From contig JBOHUD010000023.1 of NCBI GenBank assembly GCA_050734155.1, positions 84,825 through 148,824 of the forward strand: a DNA stretch of 64,000 bases, read 5' to 3'. The notes beneath the pieces are model-generated. The model was given only the letters and a program-made list of their open reading frames with translations. It was not told the DNA's origin and did not search any database. Both the position numbers and the translations under genes were made by a program. The first letter of the stretch is position 1, and every line of letters starts with the position of its first letter. Origin of the DNA: Aeolococcus sp050734155 (lineage in GTDB: Bacteria; Chloroflexota; Dormibacteria; Aeolococcales; Aeolococcaceae). Below, one piece after another: positions 1 to 8,343 of the stretch.

Positions 1-11
1 CCGGCCTGCGC

Positions 12-224
12 TCAGGCGCCAGCGGCGCGGACGCGGCTGGCACGCGGGCCCTTGTCGCTCTTCTCGACCTCGAAGGTCACGGCCTCGCCGCCGGCGAGGC
101 TGTCGAAGTTCAGCGAGGGATCCAGACCACTGCGGTGGAAGAAGTACTCCTCCCCATCCTCAGCGGCGATGAAACCGAAGCCGCGGTCGCTCTGGACCTT
201 TTTGATCGTCCCATTGGTGGACAT
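12..224 (-). CDS. csp: Cold shock protein, CspA family
   Basis: A 70-residue single cold-shock domain (OB fold), the usual family length, expected to bind single-stranded nucleic acid and act as an RNA chaperone in the cytoplasm. The RNP1-like motif GFGFIAAEDG (residues 15-24) and the RNP2-like YFFHRSGL (27-34) supply the aromatic binding surface. The ATG start is preceded, on the minus strand, by AGGAG about 7 bases upstream. It lies about 150 bases downstream of the NarL-type regulator on the same strand, in its own transcription context as far as can be seen. Family assignment is secure; whether it is cold-induced cannot be told. Confidence 0.97.
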   Translation of the reverse strand: MSTNGTIKKVQSDRGFGFIAAEDGEEYFFHRSGLDPSLNFDSLAGGEAVTFEVEKSDKGPRASRVRAAGA

Positions 225-376
225 ATCGTGTCTCCTGCCCTCTCGACTCTTCTGAACGACGCGCGGTCCGTTCGAGAAGGCGAGGACGAAGCACGAGCGA
301 CTACCGACCGTCAGGGCCGGCTGCCAGCAGTGTACGCCGCGGGAGCCCGTCGCGGTTGTGGGGGGTGCGCCGCGGG

Positions 377-1045
377 TCAGCGCCGCTGCTCGGTGAGGTA
401 GACAAGGGTCGCCTTGACGCGACGGTGAGTGTCCGGCTCCTCGGACAGGCCGAGCTTGGAGAAGATGGCGTTGATGTGCTTCTCGACCGCGCGGTCGGTC
501 AGAGACAGGACCGCCGCGATCCCGGCGTTGTTCCTGCCCTGGGCCAGCTGGGAGAGGACCTCGAGTTCGCGCGGGGTGAGCTCGGCGAGCGGCGAGTTCC
601 TGCCGGCGATGCGTCCGGCCACCAGGGCCTCGACGACTGCGGGGTCGATCACCGACCCTCCCCGGGCCACCTCGCGGATGGCGCGAAGCAGCTGGTCGAT
701 GTCGGACACGCGCTCCTTGAGGAGGTAGGCCCGTCCCGCGGCACCGGCTTCGAGAAGGGCCAGCGCATAGTCCGGTTCAGCGAACTGGCTGAGGACCACG
801 ACCCCGACCTGCGGACGGTCGATGCGCAGGCGGTTGGCCGCGCGCAGACCCTCGTCGGTGCCGGTCGGGGGCATGCGGATGTCGGTGATCACGACGTCCG
901 GATCGGTCGCGCTGATGGCCCGCTCCAGCTCGGGAAGGTCGCCGCAGGCCGCGACCAGCTCGACCTCGTCGGACATGCCCAGGAGTTGGGCGAGACCCTC
1001 GCGGAGGAGGTAGTTGTCCTCGGCGAGAACGACTCGGAACGGCAC
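377..1045 (-). CDS. NarL/LuxR-family response regulator
   Basis: A 222-residue two-domain regulator. The receiver domain has an acidic pair at E9/D10, phospho-acceptor D55 in VITDIRMPP and conserved K110 in AYLLK. A LuxR-type helix-turn-helix follows at about 155-215 (ELTPRELEVLSQLAQG). The GTG start at 1045 was chosen because the receiver begins there; longer upstream readings encode no receiver sequence. It is divergent from a lone receiver gene at 1152 with about 106 bases between them. The kinases encoded further along the same strand are of the HisKA_3 type that normally partners such regulators, so it is the likely DNA-binding output of that system; the pairing is inferred. Confidence 0.93.
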   Translation of the reverse strand: MPFRVVLAEDNYLLREGLAQLLGMSDEVELVAACGDLPELERAISATDPDVVITDIRMPPTGTDEGLRAANRLRIDRPQVGVVVLSQFAEPDYALALLEAGAAGRAYLLKERVSDIDQLLRAIREVARGGSVIDPAVVEALVAGRIAGRNSPLAELTPRELEVLSQLAQGRNNAGIAAVLSLTDRAVEKHINAIFSKLGLSEEPDTHRRVKATLVYLTEQRR

Positions 1046-1151
1046 GGGCAGAGGATAGGCGAGGCAACCTGTGTCAGGGGCTCCCCCCACCAGGGGAGGG
1101 AGGCTGGCACCCTTGGGCGATGCCGCGCCAGCGTCTATCCTGCGGCTTGAG

Positions 1152-1535
1152 ATGCCGGTGCAAGTGCTCATCGTCGACGACCAGGAACCGTTCCGCGCGG
1201 TTGCTCGCACCGTAGTGGAGATGACCGATGGGTTCGAGGTGGTCGGCGAATCGGAGAACGGCGAGGACTCGGTCACCAGCGCGCACCAGCTCAATCCGGA
1301 CCTCGTGCTCATGGATGTCAACCTCCCGGGCATCAGCGGGCTCGAGGCGACCCGGCGAATCCTTGCCGACCATGCCGACGGCAAGCCCGTGGTCGTTCTC
1401 GTGCTCTCCACGTACGAGGCCGCCGAGTACGGACCTCAGGCCGAGGAGGTTGGGGCCGCCGGCTTCATCTCCAAGTCGGAGTTCAGCCCGGAGCGGCTCG
1501 TCGAGGCCTGGTCGGCCGCTGGCGCAGCCTCGTAA
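1152..1535 (+). CDS. Stand-alone receiver-domain protein (CheY-like)
   Basis: A 127-residue receiver domain with no output domain. Acidic residues D9/D10 (LIVDD), phospho-acceptor D55 in LVLMDVNLPG and K108 in GFISKSE are all present, so phosphorylation is plausible. The ATG at 1152 starts directly at the domain; upstream codons in the frame look non-coding. It is divergent from the NarL-type regulator, and its last 100 bases run antisense to the 3' end of the histidine kinase gene at 1436-3670. It may be a phosphate sink or shuttle for the neighbouring kinases; that role is inferred from position only. Confidence 0.85.
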   Translation: MPVQVLIVDDQEPFRAVARTVVEMTDGFEVVGESENGEDSVTSAHQLNPDLVLMDVNLPGISGLEATRRILADHADGKPVVVLVLSTYEAAEYGPQAEEVGAAGFISKSEFSPERLVEAWSAAGAAS

Positions 1536-3670
1536 ACTGGCAGGGAGCCTCGCAACTCGGTCCCCGATCCCGGTGTCGAGTGGATCCGCAGCCTGCCACC
1601 GAGCGCCTCGAGCCGGTCGGCCATGTTGGTGAGCCCCGACCCCGTCCTGGTGGTGGCGGCGTCGAAGCCCCTGCCGTCATCGGCAACATCGAAGCGCAGC
1701 GCTCCGTGCTCCTCGCGCAGGCGCACCGTCACCCGCGACGCCCGCGCGTACTTCTGAACGTTCTGCAGTGCCTCCAGGATCGAGAAGTACATGGCGGCCT
1801 CCACGTCCTGTGCGTAGCGGCCGATACCGTCCGAATCGACAATCACCGGGATCGTCGCCTTGCGCGCCTGTGACCTCAGAGCCACCGTCAGGCCCCTGTC
1901 GGCGAGCAGCGGCGGGTAGATCCCGCGGGCAAGGTCGCGCAGCGTCTCCAGCGCCTCGTCGGCGTCGTGCTTGAGCTGGTCGATTGTCGCCTTCGCCCGC
2001 TCCGGGTCGCGGCCCAGGAGCAGCTCGGCCAGACCGAGCTTCACCTTCAGGGCCACCAGGTGCTGCTGGGCCCCGTCGTGGAGGTTGCGCTCCAATCGGC
2101 GCCGCTCCTGGTCCTGGGCCGTGACCAGCCTCTGCCGCGACGCGCGCAGCTCCTCCAGCCGTGCCTGCAGGTCGCTGGTGAGGCCGACGTTCTTCAGCAC
2201 CAGCCCCGCCTGGGCGGCGAGGTCGGACAGCAGCTTCTCCTCGACCGGGGTCAGCGGCTCACCATTGCGTTTGGTGACGCTCAGCGCCCCCAGCAACTCG
2301 CCCTGGTGGCGCACCTCGACGAGCCGATTCACTCCATCGACCGCTGGCAGCATCCCGTCGGCGACCTGAACGGCGTGGGCGGGAAGGGCGTCAGCCGGCC
2401 ACACCGCGGCCTCCCGCCACATGGTTCCCGCCCGCAGCCAGACGTCGGCGCGCTGCGCCCCGGTTCCCTCGGCCAGCACCCGCGCCATGCGCGGCATCAC
2501 GTCCTCGGTAGCGTACGACTCGGCGACCCGTTCCGAGAATTGCGAGAGCACCTCGTAGGGGGTCGCTCGCCGGCCGTAAACCAGCCGGTTGGCCACCTTC
2601 TGGAGGCGTTCGCGGACCGGCTGGAAGCCCACCGCGACGATCGCCGTGGCCAGGATCGACAGCCCCAGGTTGGGCCTGCCGCCGCCGCCGATCAGCGCGC
2701 CGATGCCCACCGCGATGCCGACGTACACCACGGTGATGAACACAGCCAGTGCCCCGTACACGAGGGTGCGGCTGATGACGATGTCGATGTCGTACAGCCT
2801 GTATTTGAAGATGGCCACGGCCGCCGCGATCGGCAGCGCCACCCCGAAGCCGAAGATGATGGCGACGTCCAACACCCAGCCGGGAAGGATCGTGCCACTG
2901 CCCAGGCCGAGGGACAGGCACGCGACCGCCGTGGTGAGCACCGCGTACGCGATCCACTTCAACTGTTGACGCTCATCGCCTCGCGACCTGCGCATGCGCA
3001 CCAGCGGCGCTGACGCGGCAGCGGTCAGCAGGAGCAAGCCGAGACTCCACACCCCGTTGCCGAAGACCGAGGATCCGCTGGTCCCCCAGGGAGCCAGCGC
3101 GGCAACACCCAGGGGATTCGGCGGGGTGGACTGGCTCAAGGGGGTTCCACTCGAGCTCGCCAGCAGAGGCCCCGGTGCGAGTGCCGAGAGAACCATCAAC
3201 AGCGCGCTCACGACGATCCCGGACACGAGCAGCGGCCTCCATCGCGGGGAAGGCAGGCGGCCGTCGGGGAGGAGCAGGAGGAGCAGGAGGACCGCGCCGG
3301 TCGGGAAGATGAGCGACAGGGACCAGCTGTTCAGCCAGAGTGCCCAGACTGCACCGGGCAGCGCTCCGGGATGGGTGATCAGGGCGAATCGCGCGTACTG
3401 CTCCTCGACGCCGACGGCACCGGTCAACAGACCTGTGAGAAGAAACAGCCACCCGGTGGCGTTGGCCGGGTGCCGGGCGGCCACCAGCGCTCCGACGACG
3501 GCGATCCCTATCGGGACCACCATGGAGATGGGGTCCGCCGCATCCAGGTTGAGGAGAGACGCCCGATTGAGGTACGCGAAGGCTGCGGTTGCCGCCGCGG
3601 CCGCGATGCTCAGCGCGGCCAGGCTGCAGGCCAGCACCGTCATGCGACGGCTTGGCACATGCCCGGTCAC
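1436..3670 (-). CDS. Membrane sensor histidine kinase with GAF domain (paralogue A)
   Basis: A 744-residue kinase. About ten hydrophobic segments fill residues 1-350, followed by a GAF-like domain (about 370-500), a HisKA_3 dimerisation/phosphorylation helix (QERRRLERNLHDGAQQHL, His near 525) and a HATPase_c domain (DDGRGFD, GSGLTNMADRLEALGG). This is the NarX/DesK class. The start ATG at 3670 overlaps the stop of the next kinase upstream as ATGA, implying translational coupling. It closely resembles that neighbour from the LYDIDIVI segment onward. Its C-terminal tail, about 30 residues longer than the paralogue's, overlaps the opposing receiver gene by 100 bases. The ligand of the membrane domain is unknown. 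Confidence 0.93.
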   Translation of the reverse strand: MTGHVPSRRMTVLACSLAALSIAAAAATAAFAYLNRASLLNLDAADPISMVVPIGIAVVGALVAARHPANATGWLFLLTGLLTGAVGVEEQYARFALITHPGALPGAVWALWLNSWSLSLIFPTGAVLLLLLLLPDGRLPSPRWRPLLVSGIVVSALLMVLSALAPGPLLASSSGTPLSQSTPPNPLGVAALAPWGTSGSSVFGNGVWSLGLLLLTAAASAPLVRMRRSRGDERQQLKWIAYAVLTTAVACLSLGLGSGTILPGWVLDVAIIFGFGVALPIAAAVAIFKYRLYDIDIVISRTLVYGALAVFITVVYVGIAVGIGALIGGGGRPNLGLSILATAIVAVGFQPVRERLQKVANRLVYGRRATPYEVLSQFSERVAESYATEDVMPRMARVLAEGTGAQRADVWLRAGTMWREAAVWPADALPAHAVQVADGMLPAVDGVNRLVEVRHQGELLGALSVTKRNGEPLTPVEEKLLSDLAAQAGLVLKNVGLTSDLQARLEELRASRQRLVTAQDQERRRLERNLHDGAQQHLVALKVKLGLAELLLGRDPERAKATIDQLKHDADEALETLRDLARGIYPPLLADRGLTVALRSQARKATIPVIVDSDGIGRYAQDVEAAMYFSILEALQNVQKYARASRVTVRLREEHGALRFDVADDGRGFDAATTRTGSGLTNMADRLEALGGRLRIHSTPGSGTELRGSLPVYEAAPAADQASTSRSGLNSDLEMKPAAPTSSA

Positions 3671-5820
3671 GCCGGCACCATCGGCGCGGGCAGTGCGAGC
3701 CGGCCGCGCAGCTCGGTGCCGGCGCCGGGTGTCGAGCGGATCTCCATGCTGCCGCTGAGCGCGTCCAGCCGGTCGGCCATATTGTTCAGGCCCGAGCCCC
3801 TGCGCGTGGTCTCCTGGTCGAAGCCCGCGCCGTCGTCGGCGATCTCGAACTCGAGAGCACCTGCCTGCTCGCGGAGGCGAATCACGCCGTGCGACGCCTC
3901 GGCGTACTTCTGCATGTTCTGGAGGCCCTCCACGCAGCAGAAGTACACAGCGGCCTCGATCTCCTGCGGGTAGCGCCCGACACCGATCGCATCGACAGTG
4001 ATGGGAACGCTGGCCTTGCGTGCCTGGGAGTCGAGGGCGGCCGGCAGGCCCTTGTCCGCCAGGAGCGGCGGGTAGATGCCCCGCGCCAGGTCCCTGAGTG
4101 TTTCCAGCGCCTCGTCTGCGTCGTCCTTCAACTGCCCTATTGCGGTTCTGGCCCTCTCCGGGTCCCGTCCCAGCAACATCGCGACGAGCCCCAGCTTGAC
4201 TTTGAGCGCGACCAGGTGCTGCTGGGCGCCGTCGTGGAGATTGCGTTCCAGGCGACGGCGCTCCTCGTCCTGCGCGGTGACCAATCTCTGCCGTGATGCC
4301 CGCAGTTCCACGAGCCGTGCCTGCAGGTCACCGGTGAGGCCGACGTTCTTGAGCACGAGACCCGCCTGGCCTGCCAGGTGAGTCAGGAGATTCTCCTCTA
4401 CCGGCGTCAGCGACTCGCCGGTGCGCTTGGTGATGCTCAGCGCGCCGAGGAGGTTCCCCTGGTGGCGCACTTCGATCAGCCGGCTGGTCTCACCGACCGC
4501 CAGCAGCGTCCCGTTCGACTCCGGTACGGGCTCCGCGAGCCGTGCATCAGCCGGCCACACAGCAGCGTTGCGCCAGGTTCCGCCACCACACACCCAGACG
4601 TCGGCTCTCTGTGCGCCGGTCCCTTCGGCGAGGACGCGTGCCATGTTCGGCATCACGTCGTCGGTCGCGTAGGACTCAGCGACGCGCTCTGAGAACTGCG
4701 CCAGCACCTCGTAGGGGGTGGCGCGCTTGCCGTACACCAGCCGGTTGGCTACCTTCTGCACCCGTTCACGCACGGGCTGGAAGCCGATGGCAACGATCGC
4801 CGTGGCGAGGATGGAGAGACCGAGGTTCGGTTTGCCACCACCGCCGATCAGCGCGCCAATGCCGACCGCCATGCCGATGTACACGGCGGTGATGAACACG
4901 GCCAGCGCGCCGTAGACAATGGTGCGGTTGATCACCACGTCGATGTCGTACAGCCTGTACTTGAAGACGGCGATCGCGGCGCCGACGGGAAGGGTGCTGA
5001 GGGTGGCGATCAGCAGCGCGCTGCTGACCTGAGTCGCGGTCGACGCGCCGGCGCTGAGCTGGGTCACCACGTACGCGGCGAGACCGGCAGTGCTCAGCGC
5101 AGCCCCGTACATGAACCACTTCATCTGTTGGCGCCGCTCGCCTGCAGAGTGGATCGTGTTGAAGATCAACCCCGCTGCGCCAACCGCGAGATTGGCCGCC
5201 AGCAGGGGGAATGACGCGATGAAGGCCGTCCCCAGCCCACTGGGCGGCTGCGGCGAACTGAGCACGCTCAACTGACCATCCAGTCCGACGCTCACGGGTC
5301 CAGCGATGACGATGGAGGCGGTGAACCCCACCAGGGCTGTGGTGAAGATCGCGCTCATGACGATGCATGCCCAGAGGCCCAGCCGCCAGCGGGGTGATGG
5401 CAGGCGGCCGTCCGGGAAGAGAAGCAAACCGATGGGGACCAGCGCCAACGTCGGCCCCCACAATGTCGATCCCAGCCATGCGGCGAGGGGGCCAAGAGGA
5501 AGTCCGCGGTGGCCGGAGCGATAGACCAGCAGCGCATAGAGTTGAGCGTCGCTCACCACCATGAGAGCGGCACCGACGACCAGCAGGATCCACCCCACCG
5601 GGTTGCGCGCGTTCCGCGCAGCGATCAGGGCGCCCATCGAAGCGAAGGCCAGGGAGCCGATCGCGGCGCTGCCCGGGAACCCGAAGACCCGAGGGCCGGT
5701 ACCGCGGGTAAGGAAAAAGAGCGGCAGGTTTGCCACCCCCAGGACCACGACCACAGCAAAGATGGTGGCCGCGGCGATGGCCGCCGTGTGATGGTCTCCA
5801 GGGCGGCGACGCCTGCTCAC
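3667..5820 (-). CDS. Membrane sensor histidine kinase with GAF domain (paralogue B)
   Basis: A 717-residue kinase with the same architecture as its downstream neighbour: an N-terminal multi-pass membrane region, a GAF-like domain, a HisKA_3 helix (EERRRLERNLHDGAQQHL) and HATPase_c (DDGAGFD, GSGLNNMADRLDAL). The membrane region differs much more from paralogue A than the cytoplasmic half does, suggesting duplication followed by change of the sensed signal. GTG at 5820 was chosen because the first hydrophobic segment follows a short arginine-rich stretch; it lies 25 bases after the stop of the receiver-cyclase gene, so the three minus-strand genes probably form one operon. Confidence 0.93.
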   Translation of the reverse strand: MSRRRRPGDHHTAAIAAATIFAVVVVLGVANLPLFFLTRGTGPRVFGFPGSAAIGSLAFASMGALIAARNARNPVGWILLVVGAALMVVSDAQLYALLVYRSGHRGLPLGPLAAWLGSTLWGPTLALVPIGLLLFPDGRLPSPRWRLGLWACIVMSAIFTTALVGFTASIVIAGPVSVGLDGQLSVLSSPQPPSGLGTAFIASFPLLAANLAVGAAGLIFNTIHSAGERRQQMKWFMYGAALSTAGLAAYVVTQLSAGASTATQVSSALLIATLSTLPVGAAIAVFKYRLYDIDVVINRTIVYGALAVFITAVYIGMAVGIGALIGGGGKPNLGLSILATAIVAIGFQPVRERVQKVANRLVYGKRATPYEVLAQFSERVAESYATDDVMPNMARVLAEGTGAQRADVWVCGGGTWRNAAVWPADARLAEPVPESNGTLLAVGETSRLIEVRHQGNLLGALSITKRTGESLTPVEENLLTHLAGQAGLVLKNVGLTGDLQARLVELRASRQRLVTAQDEERRRLERNLHDGAQQHLVALKVKLGLVAMLLGRDPERARTAIGQLKDDADEALETLRDLARGIYPPLLADKGLPAALDSQARKASVPITVDAIGVGRYPQEIEAAVYFCCVEGLQNMQKYAEASHGVIRLREQAGALEFEIADDGAGFDQETTRRGSGLNNMADRLDALSGSMEIRSTPGAGTELRGRLALPAPMVPA

Positions 5821-5845
5821 GCTGTCCCGATGTACGCCGCTGGGA

Positions 5846-7183
5846 TCACGTCGTGCACCTCGGCGCGCCGGCGACAGGCACGCCGATCCGGTACGCTCCC
5901 ACCGGCGTCTGCCTGCCCTTGACCAGCGCGGGTTCGAGGCGCTGCGCATGGGGCGCCTCCGCCAACCCGGCGTACGTGGGTTCGCTCAGCACCGTCTGGC
6001 CACCCTCGGCCCACTGCTGCAACCGCTGCGCCAGGTTCACGGCATCGCCGACTACCGAGTACTCGAGCCGCTCGTCGGAGCCGAGCAGAGCGGCCGCGAC
6101 ATCGCCGGTCGACACCCCGATGCCGAGGTGGAAGGGCGGCAACCCCGCGGTCGCCCAGCGCACATTGAGCTCAGCCTGACGGGCGTGCATGGCCCCCGCA
6201 GCGGCGACAGCGCGCTCGCACTGGTCGGTCTGCGGGAACGGTGCACCGAACACCGCCATCACCGCGTCGCCGACGAACTGCATCACCGTCCCGTTCTCTG
6301 CGAGCAACGCGTGGTTCATCTCGGCGCGGTGCTCGTGGAGCTGGCCGGCGAGGACGCTGGGATCAGCCATCTCGGCGATCGTCGAGTAGGCGCGAATGTC
6401 AGACATGAGCACGGTGACGGTCAGCCTCTCGGTCTCCCCGGGCCGCACGCCCTGCTCGCGCAGCTTCTGGGCGAGCCCTCCGGGCAGCATCCGGCTGAGG
6501 CTCTCGCCCTGCTCCTCGCGGTCGACGATGGCGCGGTGCAGGAGGCGGAGGCGCTGCAGCGCGCTCTGCGTGCCGGTGCTGGCCTGCCGGGCCAGCTGCA
6601 GGAAGAGCTGCTCGACGGCATCCGAGACCGCTTCGGGCGTCGAGCCCATTGCCACCGCGATGGCCTTCATGGGACGTCCCTGCGCGACCAGTTGGAGGAG
6701 GCGCTCGTCGCTCTCGCTCAGACTGCCCGTGTCGGTGACCGGCTTGGTGAGCGCGTTGACGATGCGCGGATCGAGCATGGAGCCGCCGGTGCTCACCTCG
6801 CGCACGGCGCGGGCCAGCTGGTCGCCCTCGGCAACCCCGTCCTTGAGCAGGTACGCGTACCCGGCGGCGCCCTCGCTGAGCAGAGAGATGGCGTACTCGG
6901 GCTCATCGTACTGGGAGAGGATCACGATCCCCGTCCCCGGATGCTGCTTGCGGATCAGCCGCGCCGCGCTGATCCCCTCGTCGGTGAAGTTCGGTGGCAT
7001 CCTGATGTCGGTCACCACCACCTGCGGGGTGAGCGCGTCGGCGCTGGCCACGAGCTCGTCGTGGTCACCGGCCACAGCGACGACGTCGAAGTCACCGGCG
7101 GCGAGCAGCAACGCCCGGACCCCCTCGCGGACGATCAGGTTGTCGTCGGCGAGGACCACTCGAATGGTTGCGTTTGCGGCCAT
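5846..7183 (-). CDS. Receiver / LuxR-like helical / class III nucleotide cyclase fusion
   Basis: A 445-residue protein with three parts. A receiver has D13/D14, phospho-acceptor D59 (VVVTDIRMPP) and K114. A helical stretch at about 155-205 resembles a decayed LuxR HTH (ERLLQLVAQGRPMKAIAVAM). A class III cyclase domain spans about 250-435. The metal-binding aspartates D262 (SDIRAYS) and D306 (FVGDAVMAVFG) and transition-state N383 and R387 (VNLAQR) are present. At the two purine-selecting positions, usually Lys and Asp/Thr, I read Q302 and S376, so the product (cAMP or cGMP) is uncertain. It heads the kinase operon and is divergent from a cyclic-nucleotide-binding protein. The ATG at 7183 fits the receiver start. 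Confidence 0.9.
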   Translation of the reverse strand: MAANATIRVVLADDNLIVREGVRALLLAAGDFDVVAVAGDHDELVASADALTPQVVVTDIRMPPNFTDEGISAARLIRKQHPGTGIVILSQYDEPEYAISLLSEGAAGYAYLLKDGVAEGDQLARAVREVSTGGSMLDPRIVNALTKPVTDTGSLSESDERLLQLVAQGRPMKAIAVAMGSTPEAVSDAVEQLFLQLARQASTGTQSALQRLRLLHRAIVDREEQGESLSRMLPGGLAQKLREQGVRPGETERLTVTVLMSDIRAYSTIAEMADPSVLAGQLHEHRAEMNHALLAENGTVMQFVGDAVMAVFGAPFPQTDQCERAVAAAGAMHARQAELNVRWATAGLPPFHLGIGVSTGDVAAALLGSDERLEYSVVGDAVNLAQRLQQWAEGGQTVLSEPTYAGLAEAPHAQRLEPALVKGRQTPVGAYRIGVPVAGAPRCTT

Positions 7184-7326
7184 GGCGTGACTGTAGGCCC
7201 GGATCGGCATTCGGCAATGGGGGTGGGTACCACCATGACCGGTGGGAAGCATCCCCCCGGGGTCTCGCGCCGGCACCCTCGTAACGGCGCGAGCGCGACG
7301 CGATGCTGTGCGGCGGAGGTACAGAA

Positions 7327-8319
7327 GTGCGCATCGAATCATCAGTGACCTCGATCTCCTGGATCCCGTCCGAGGCGGTCCGGGGCATGACCCGCCTGCC
7401 CTTCGACATGGGGGTGGCTCATTACGACGAGCCACCGCCCGACCAGATCGACGACCTCGACGCTCTCCGCAAGGCGGACCGCTTCCGGTTCGCCAACAGG
7501 CTCGGGGCGTGGATCGAGGTCGCGGACGGCCGCATCACCGGCCACGGCTACAGCGGTGGCGGCCAGATCGGATCGACGACGATGCGCCTGCGCGGCAGGG
7601 TGGCGACCTTCGCCGCCGTGGCGTTCCCCGACCGGCGCCTGGATCCCGTGGTCAGTGAGGGCTCGGTGCGCTTCGTGCAGACCGCGGGAGGACGCACCGG
7701 GGTCCCCGCCCCGCGCCGCGTCAAATTCCCGCCCTTCATCCAGGTCTCGGCGCCGCTCGCCTGGACGACGCTCGCCCTGACCCTCAGTGCGGACGGCTCC
7801 TCGACGCACGAGGTTGTTGGGGCGAGCCCGTTCCCGCGCCACTGGATCTACGACCCGGCGGGCAAGCTGGTGCTCAAGTCCGGCCTGGTGGACTTCAAGG
7901 ACTGGTACCGCCGCGCCTTCGGCCCGCACACCCCGTGGGGGGCCGAGGACTCGCCGGCCCTGGTCAGCGAGGTGGAGACCGCGCTCGAGCGCGAGCTATC
8001 CGGGCACATCATGCGCGGCGGCCGCAAGCCGCGCATCGGCAAGCTGGCGCAGGGTGAGATCCTGGTCAGCGAGGGCGACCCGGGTACTGACGTGTTCCTG
8101 GTTCTCGACGGCGTCGTGTCGGTCGAGGTCGATGGAACTGCGCTCGGCCAACTCGGACCGGGCGCCGTGCTCGGCGAGCGCGCGCTGCTCGAGGGCGGTC
8201 GCCGCACCGCGACGCTGCGCGCGGTCACGCGTTGCAAGGTGGCGACCCTGAGCGGCGATGACCTCGACCCGAGGATGCTCACCGAGCTCGCCGCAGCTCA
8301 CCGCCGCGAGGACGGGTAG
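7327..8319 (+). CDS. Cyclic-nucleotide-binding domain protein
   Basis: About 330 residues. The N-terminal ~200 residues are an unrecognised beta-rich-looking region with no membrane segment. The C-terminal ~100 residues form a cNMP-binding domain: GEILVSEGDPGTDVFLVLDG, then the phosphate-binding cassette LGERALLEGGRRTATLRA, which keeps the Glu and Arg needed to hold the cyclic phosphate. No HTH follows, so it is not a CRP-type regulator. GTG at 7327 is the favoured start; an upstream start in frame at 7303 is possible. It is divergent, with a 143-base gap, from a receiver-cyclase fusion, making it a plausible receptor for that enzyme's product (inference). Confidence 0.8.
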   Translation: MRIESSVTSISWIPSEAVRGMTRLPFDMGVAHYDEPPPDQIDDLDALRKADRFRFANRLGAWIEVADGRITGHGYSGGGQIGSTTMRLRGRVATFAAVAFPDRRLDPVVSEGSVRFVQTAGGRTGVPAPRRVKFPPFIQVSAPLAWTTLALTLSADGSSTHEVVGASPFPRHWIYDPAGKLVLKSGLVDFKDWYRRAFGPHTPWGAEDSPALVSEVETALERELSGHIMRGGRKPRIGKLAQGEILVSEGDPGTDVFLVLDGVVSVEVDGTALGQLGPGAVLGERALLEGGRRTATLRAVTRCKVATLSGDDLDPRMLTELAAAHRREDG

Positions 8320-8343
8320 CCGGACCGGGACACGGCGGGGGCA

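Noticed and set aside
377..1411. Longer 344-codon version of the NarL-type regulator
   Set aside because: The extra 122 codons lack receiver features and overlap the divergent receiver gene; the GTG at 1045 begins the domain.
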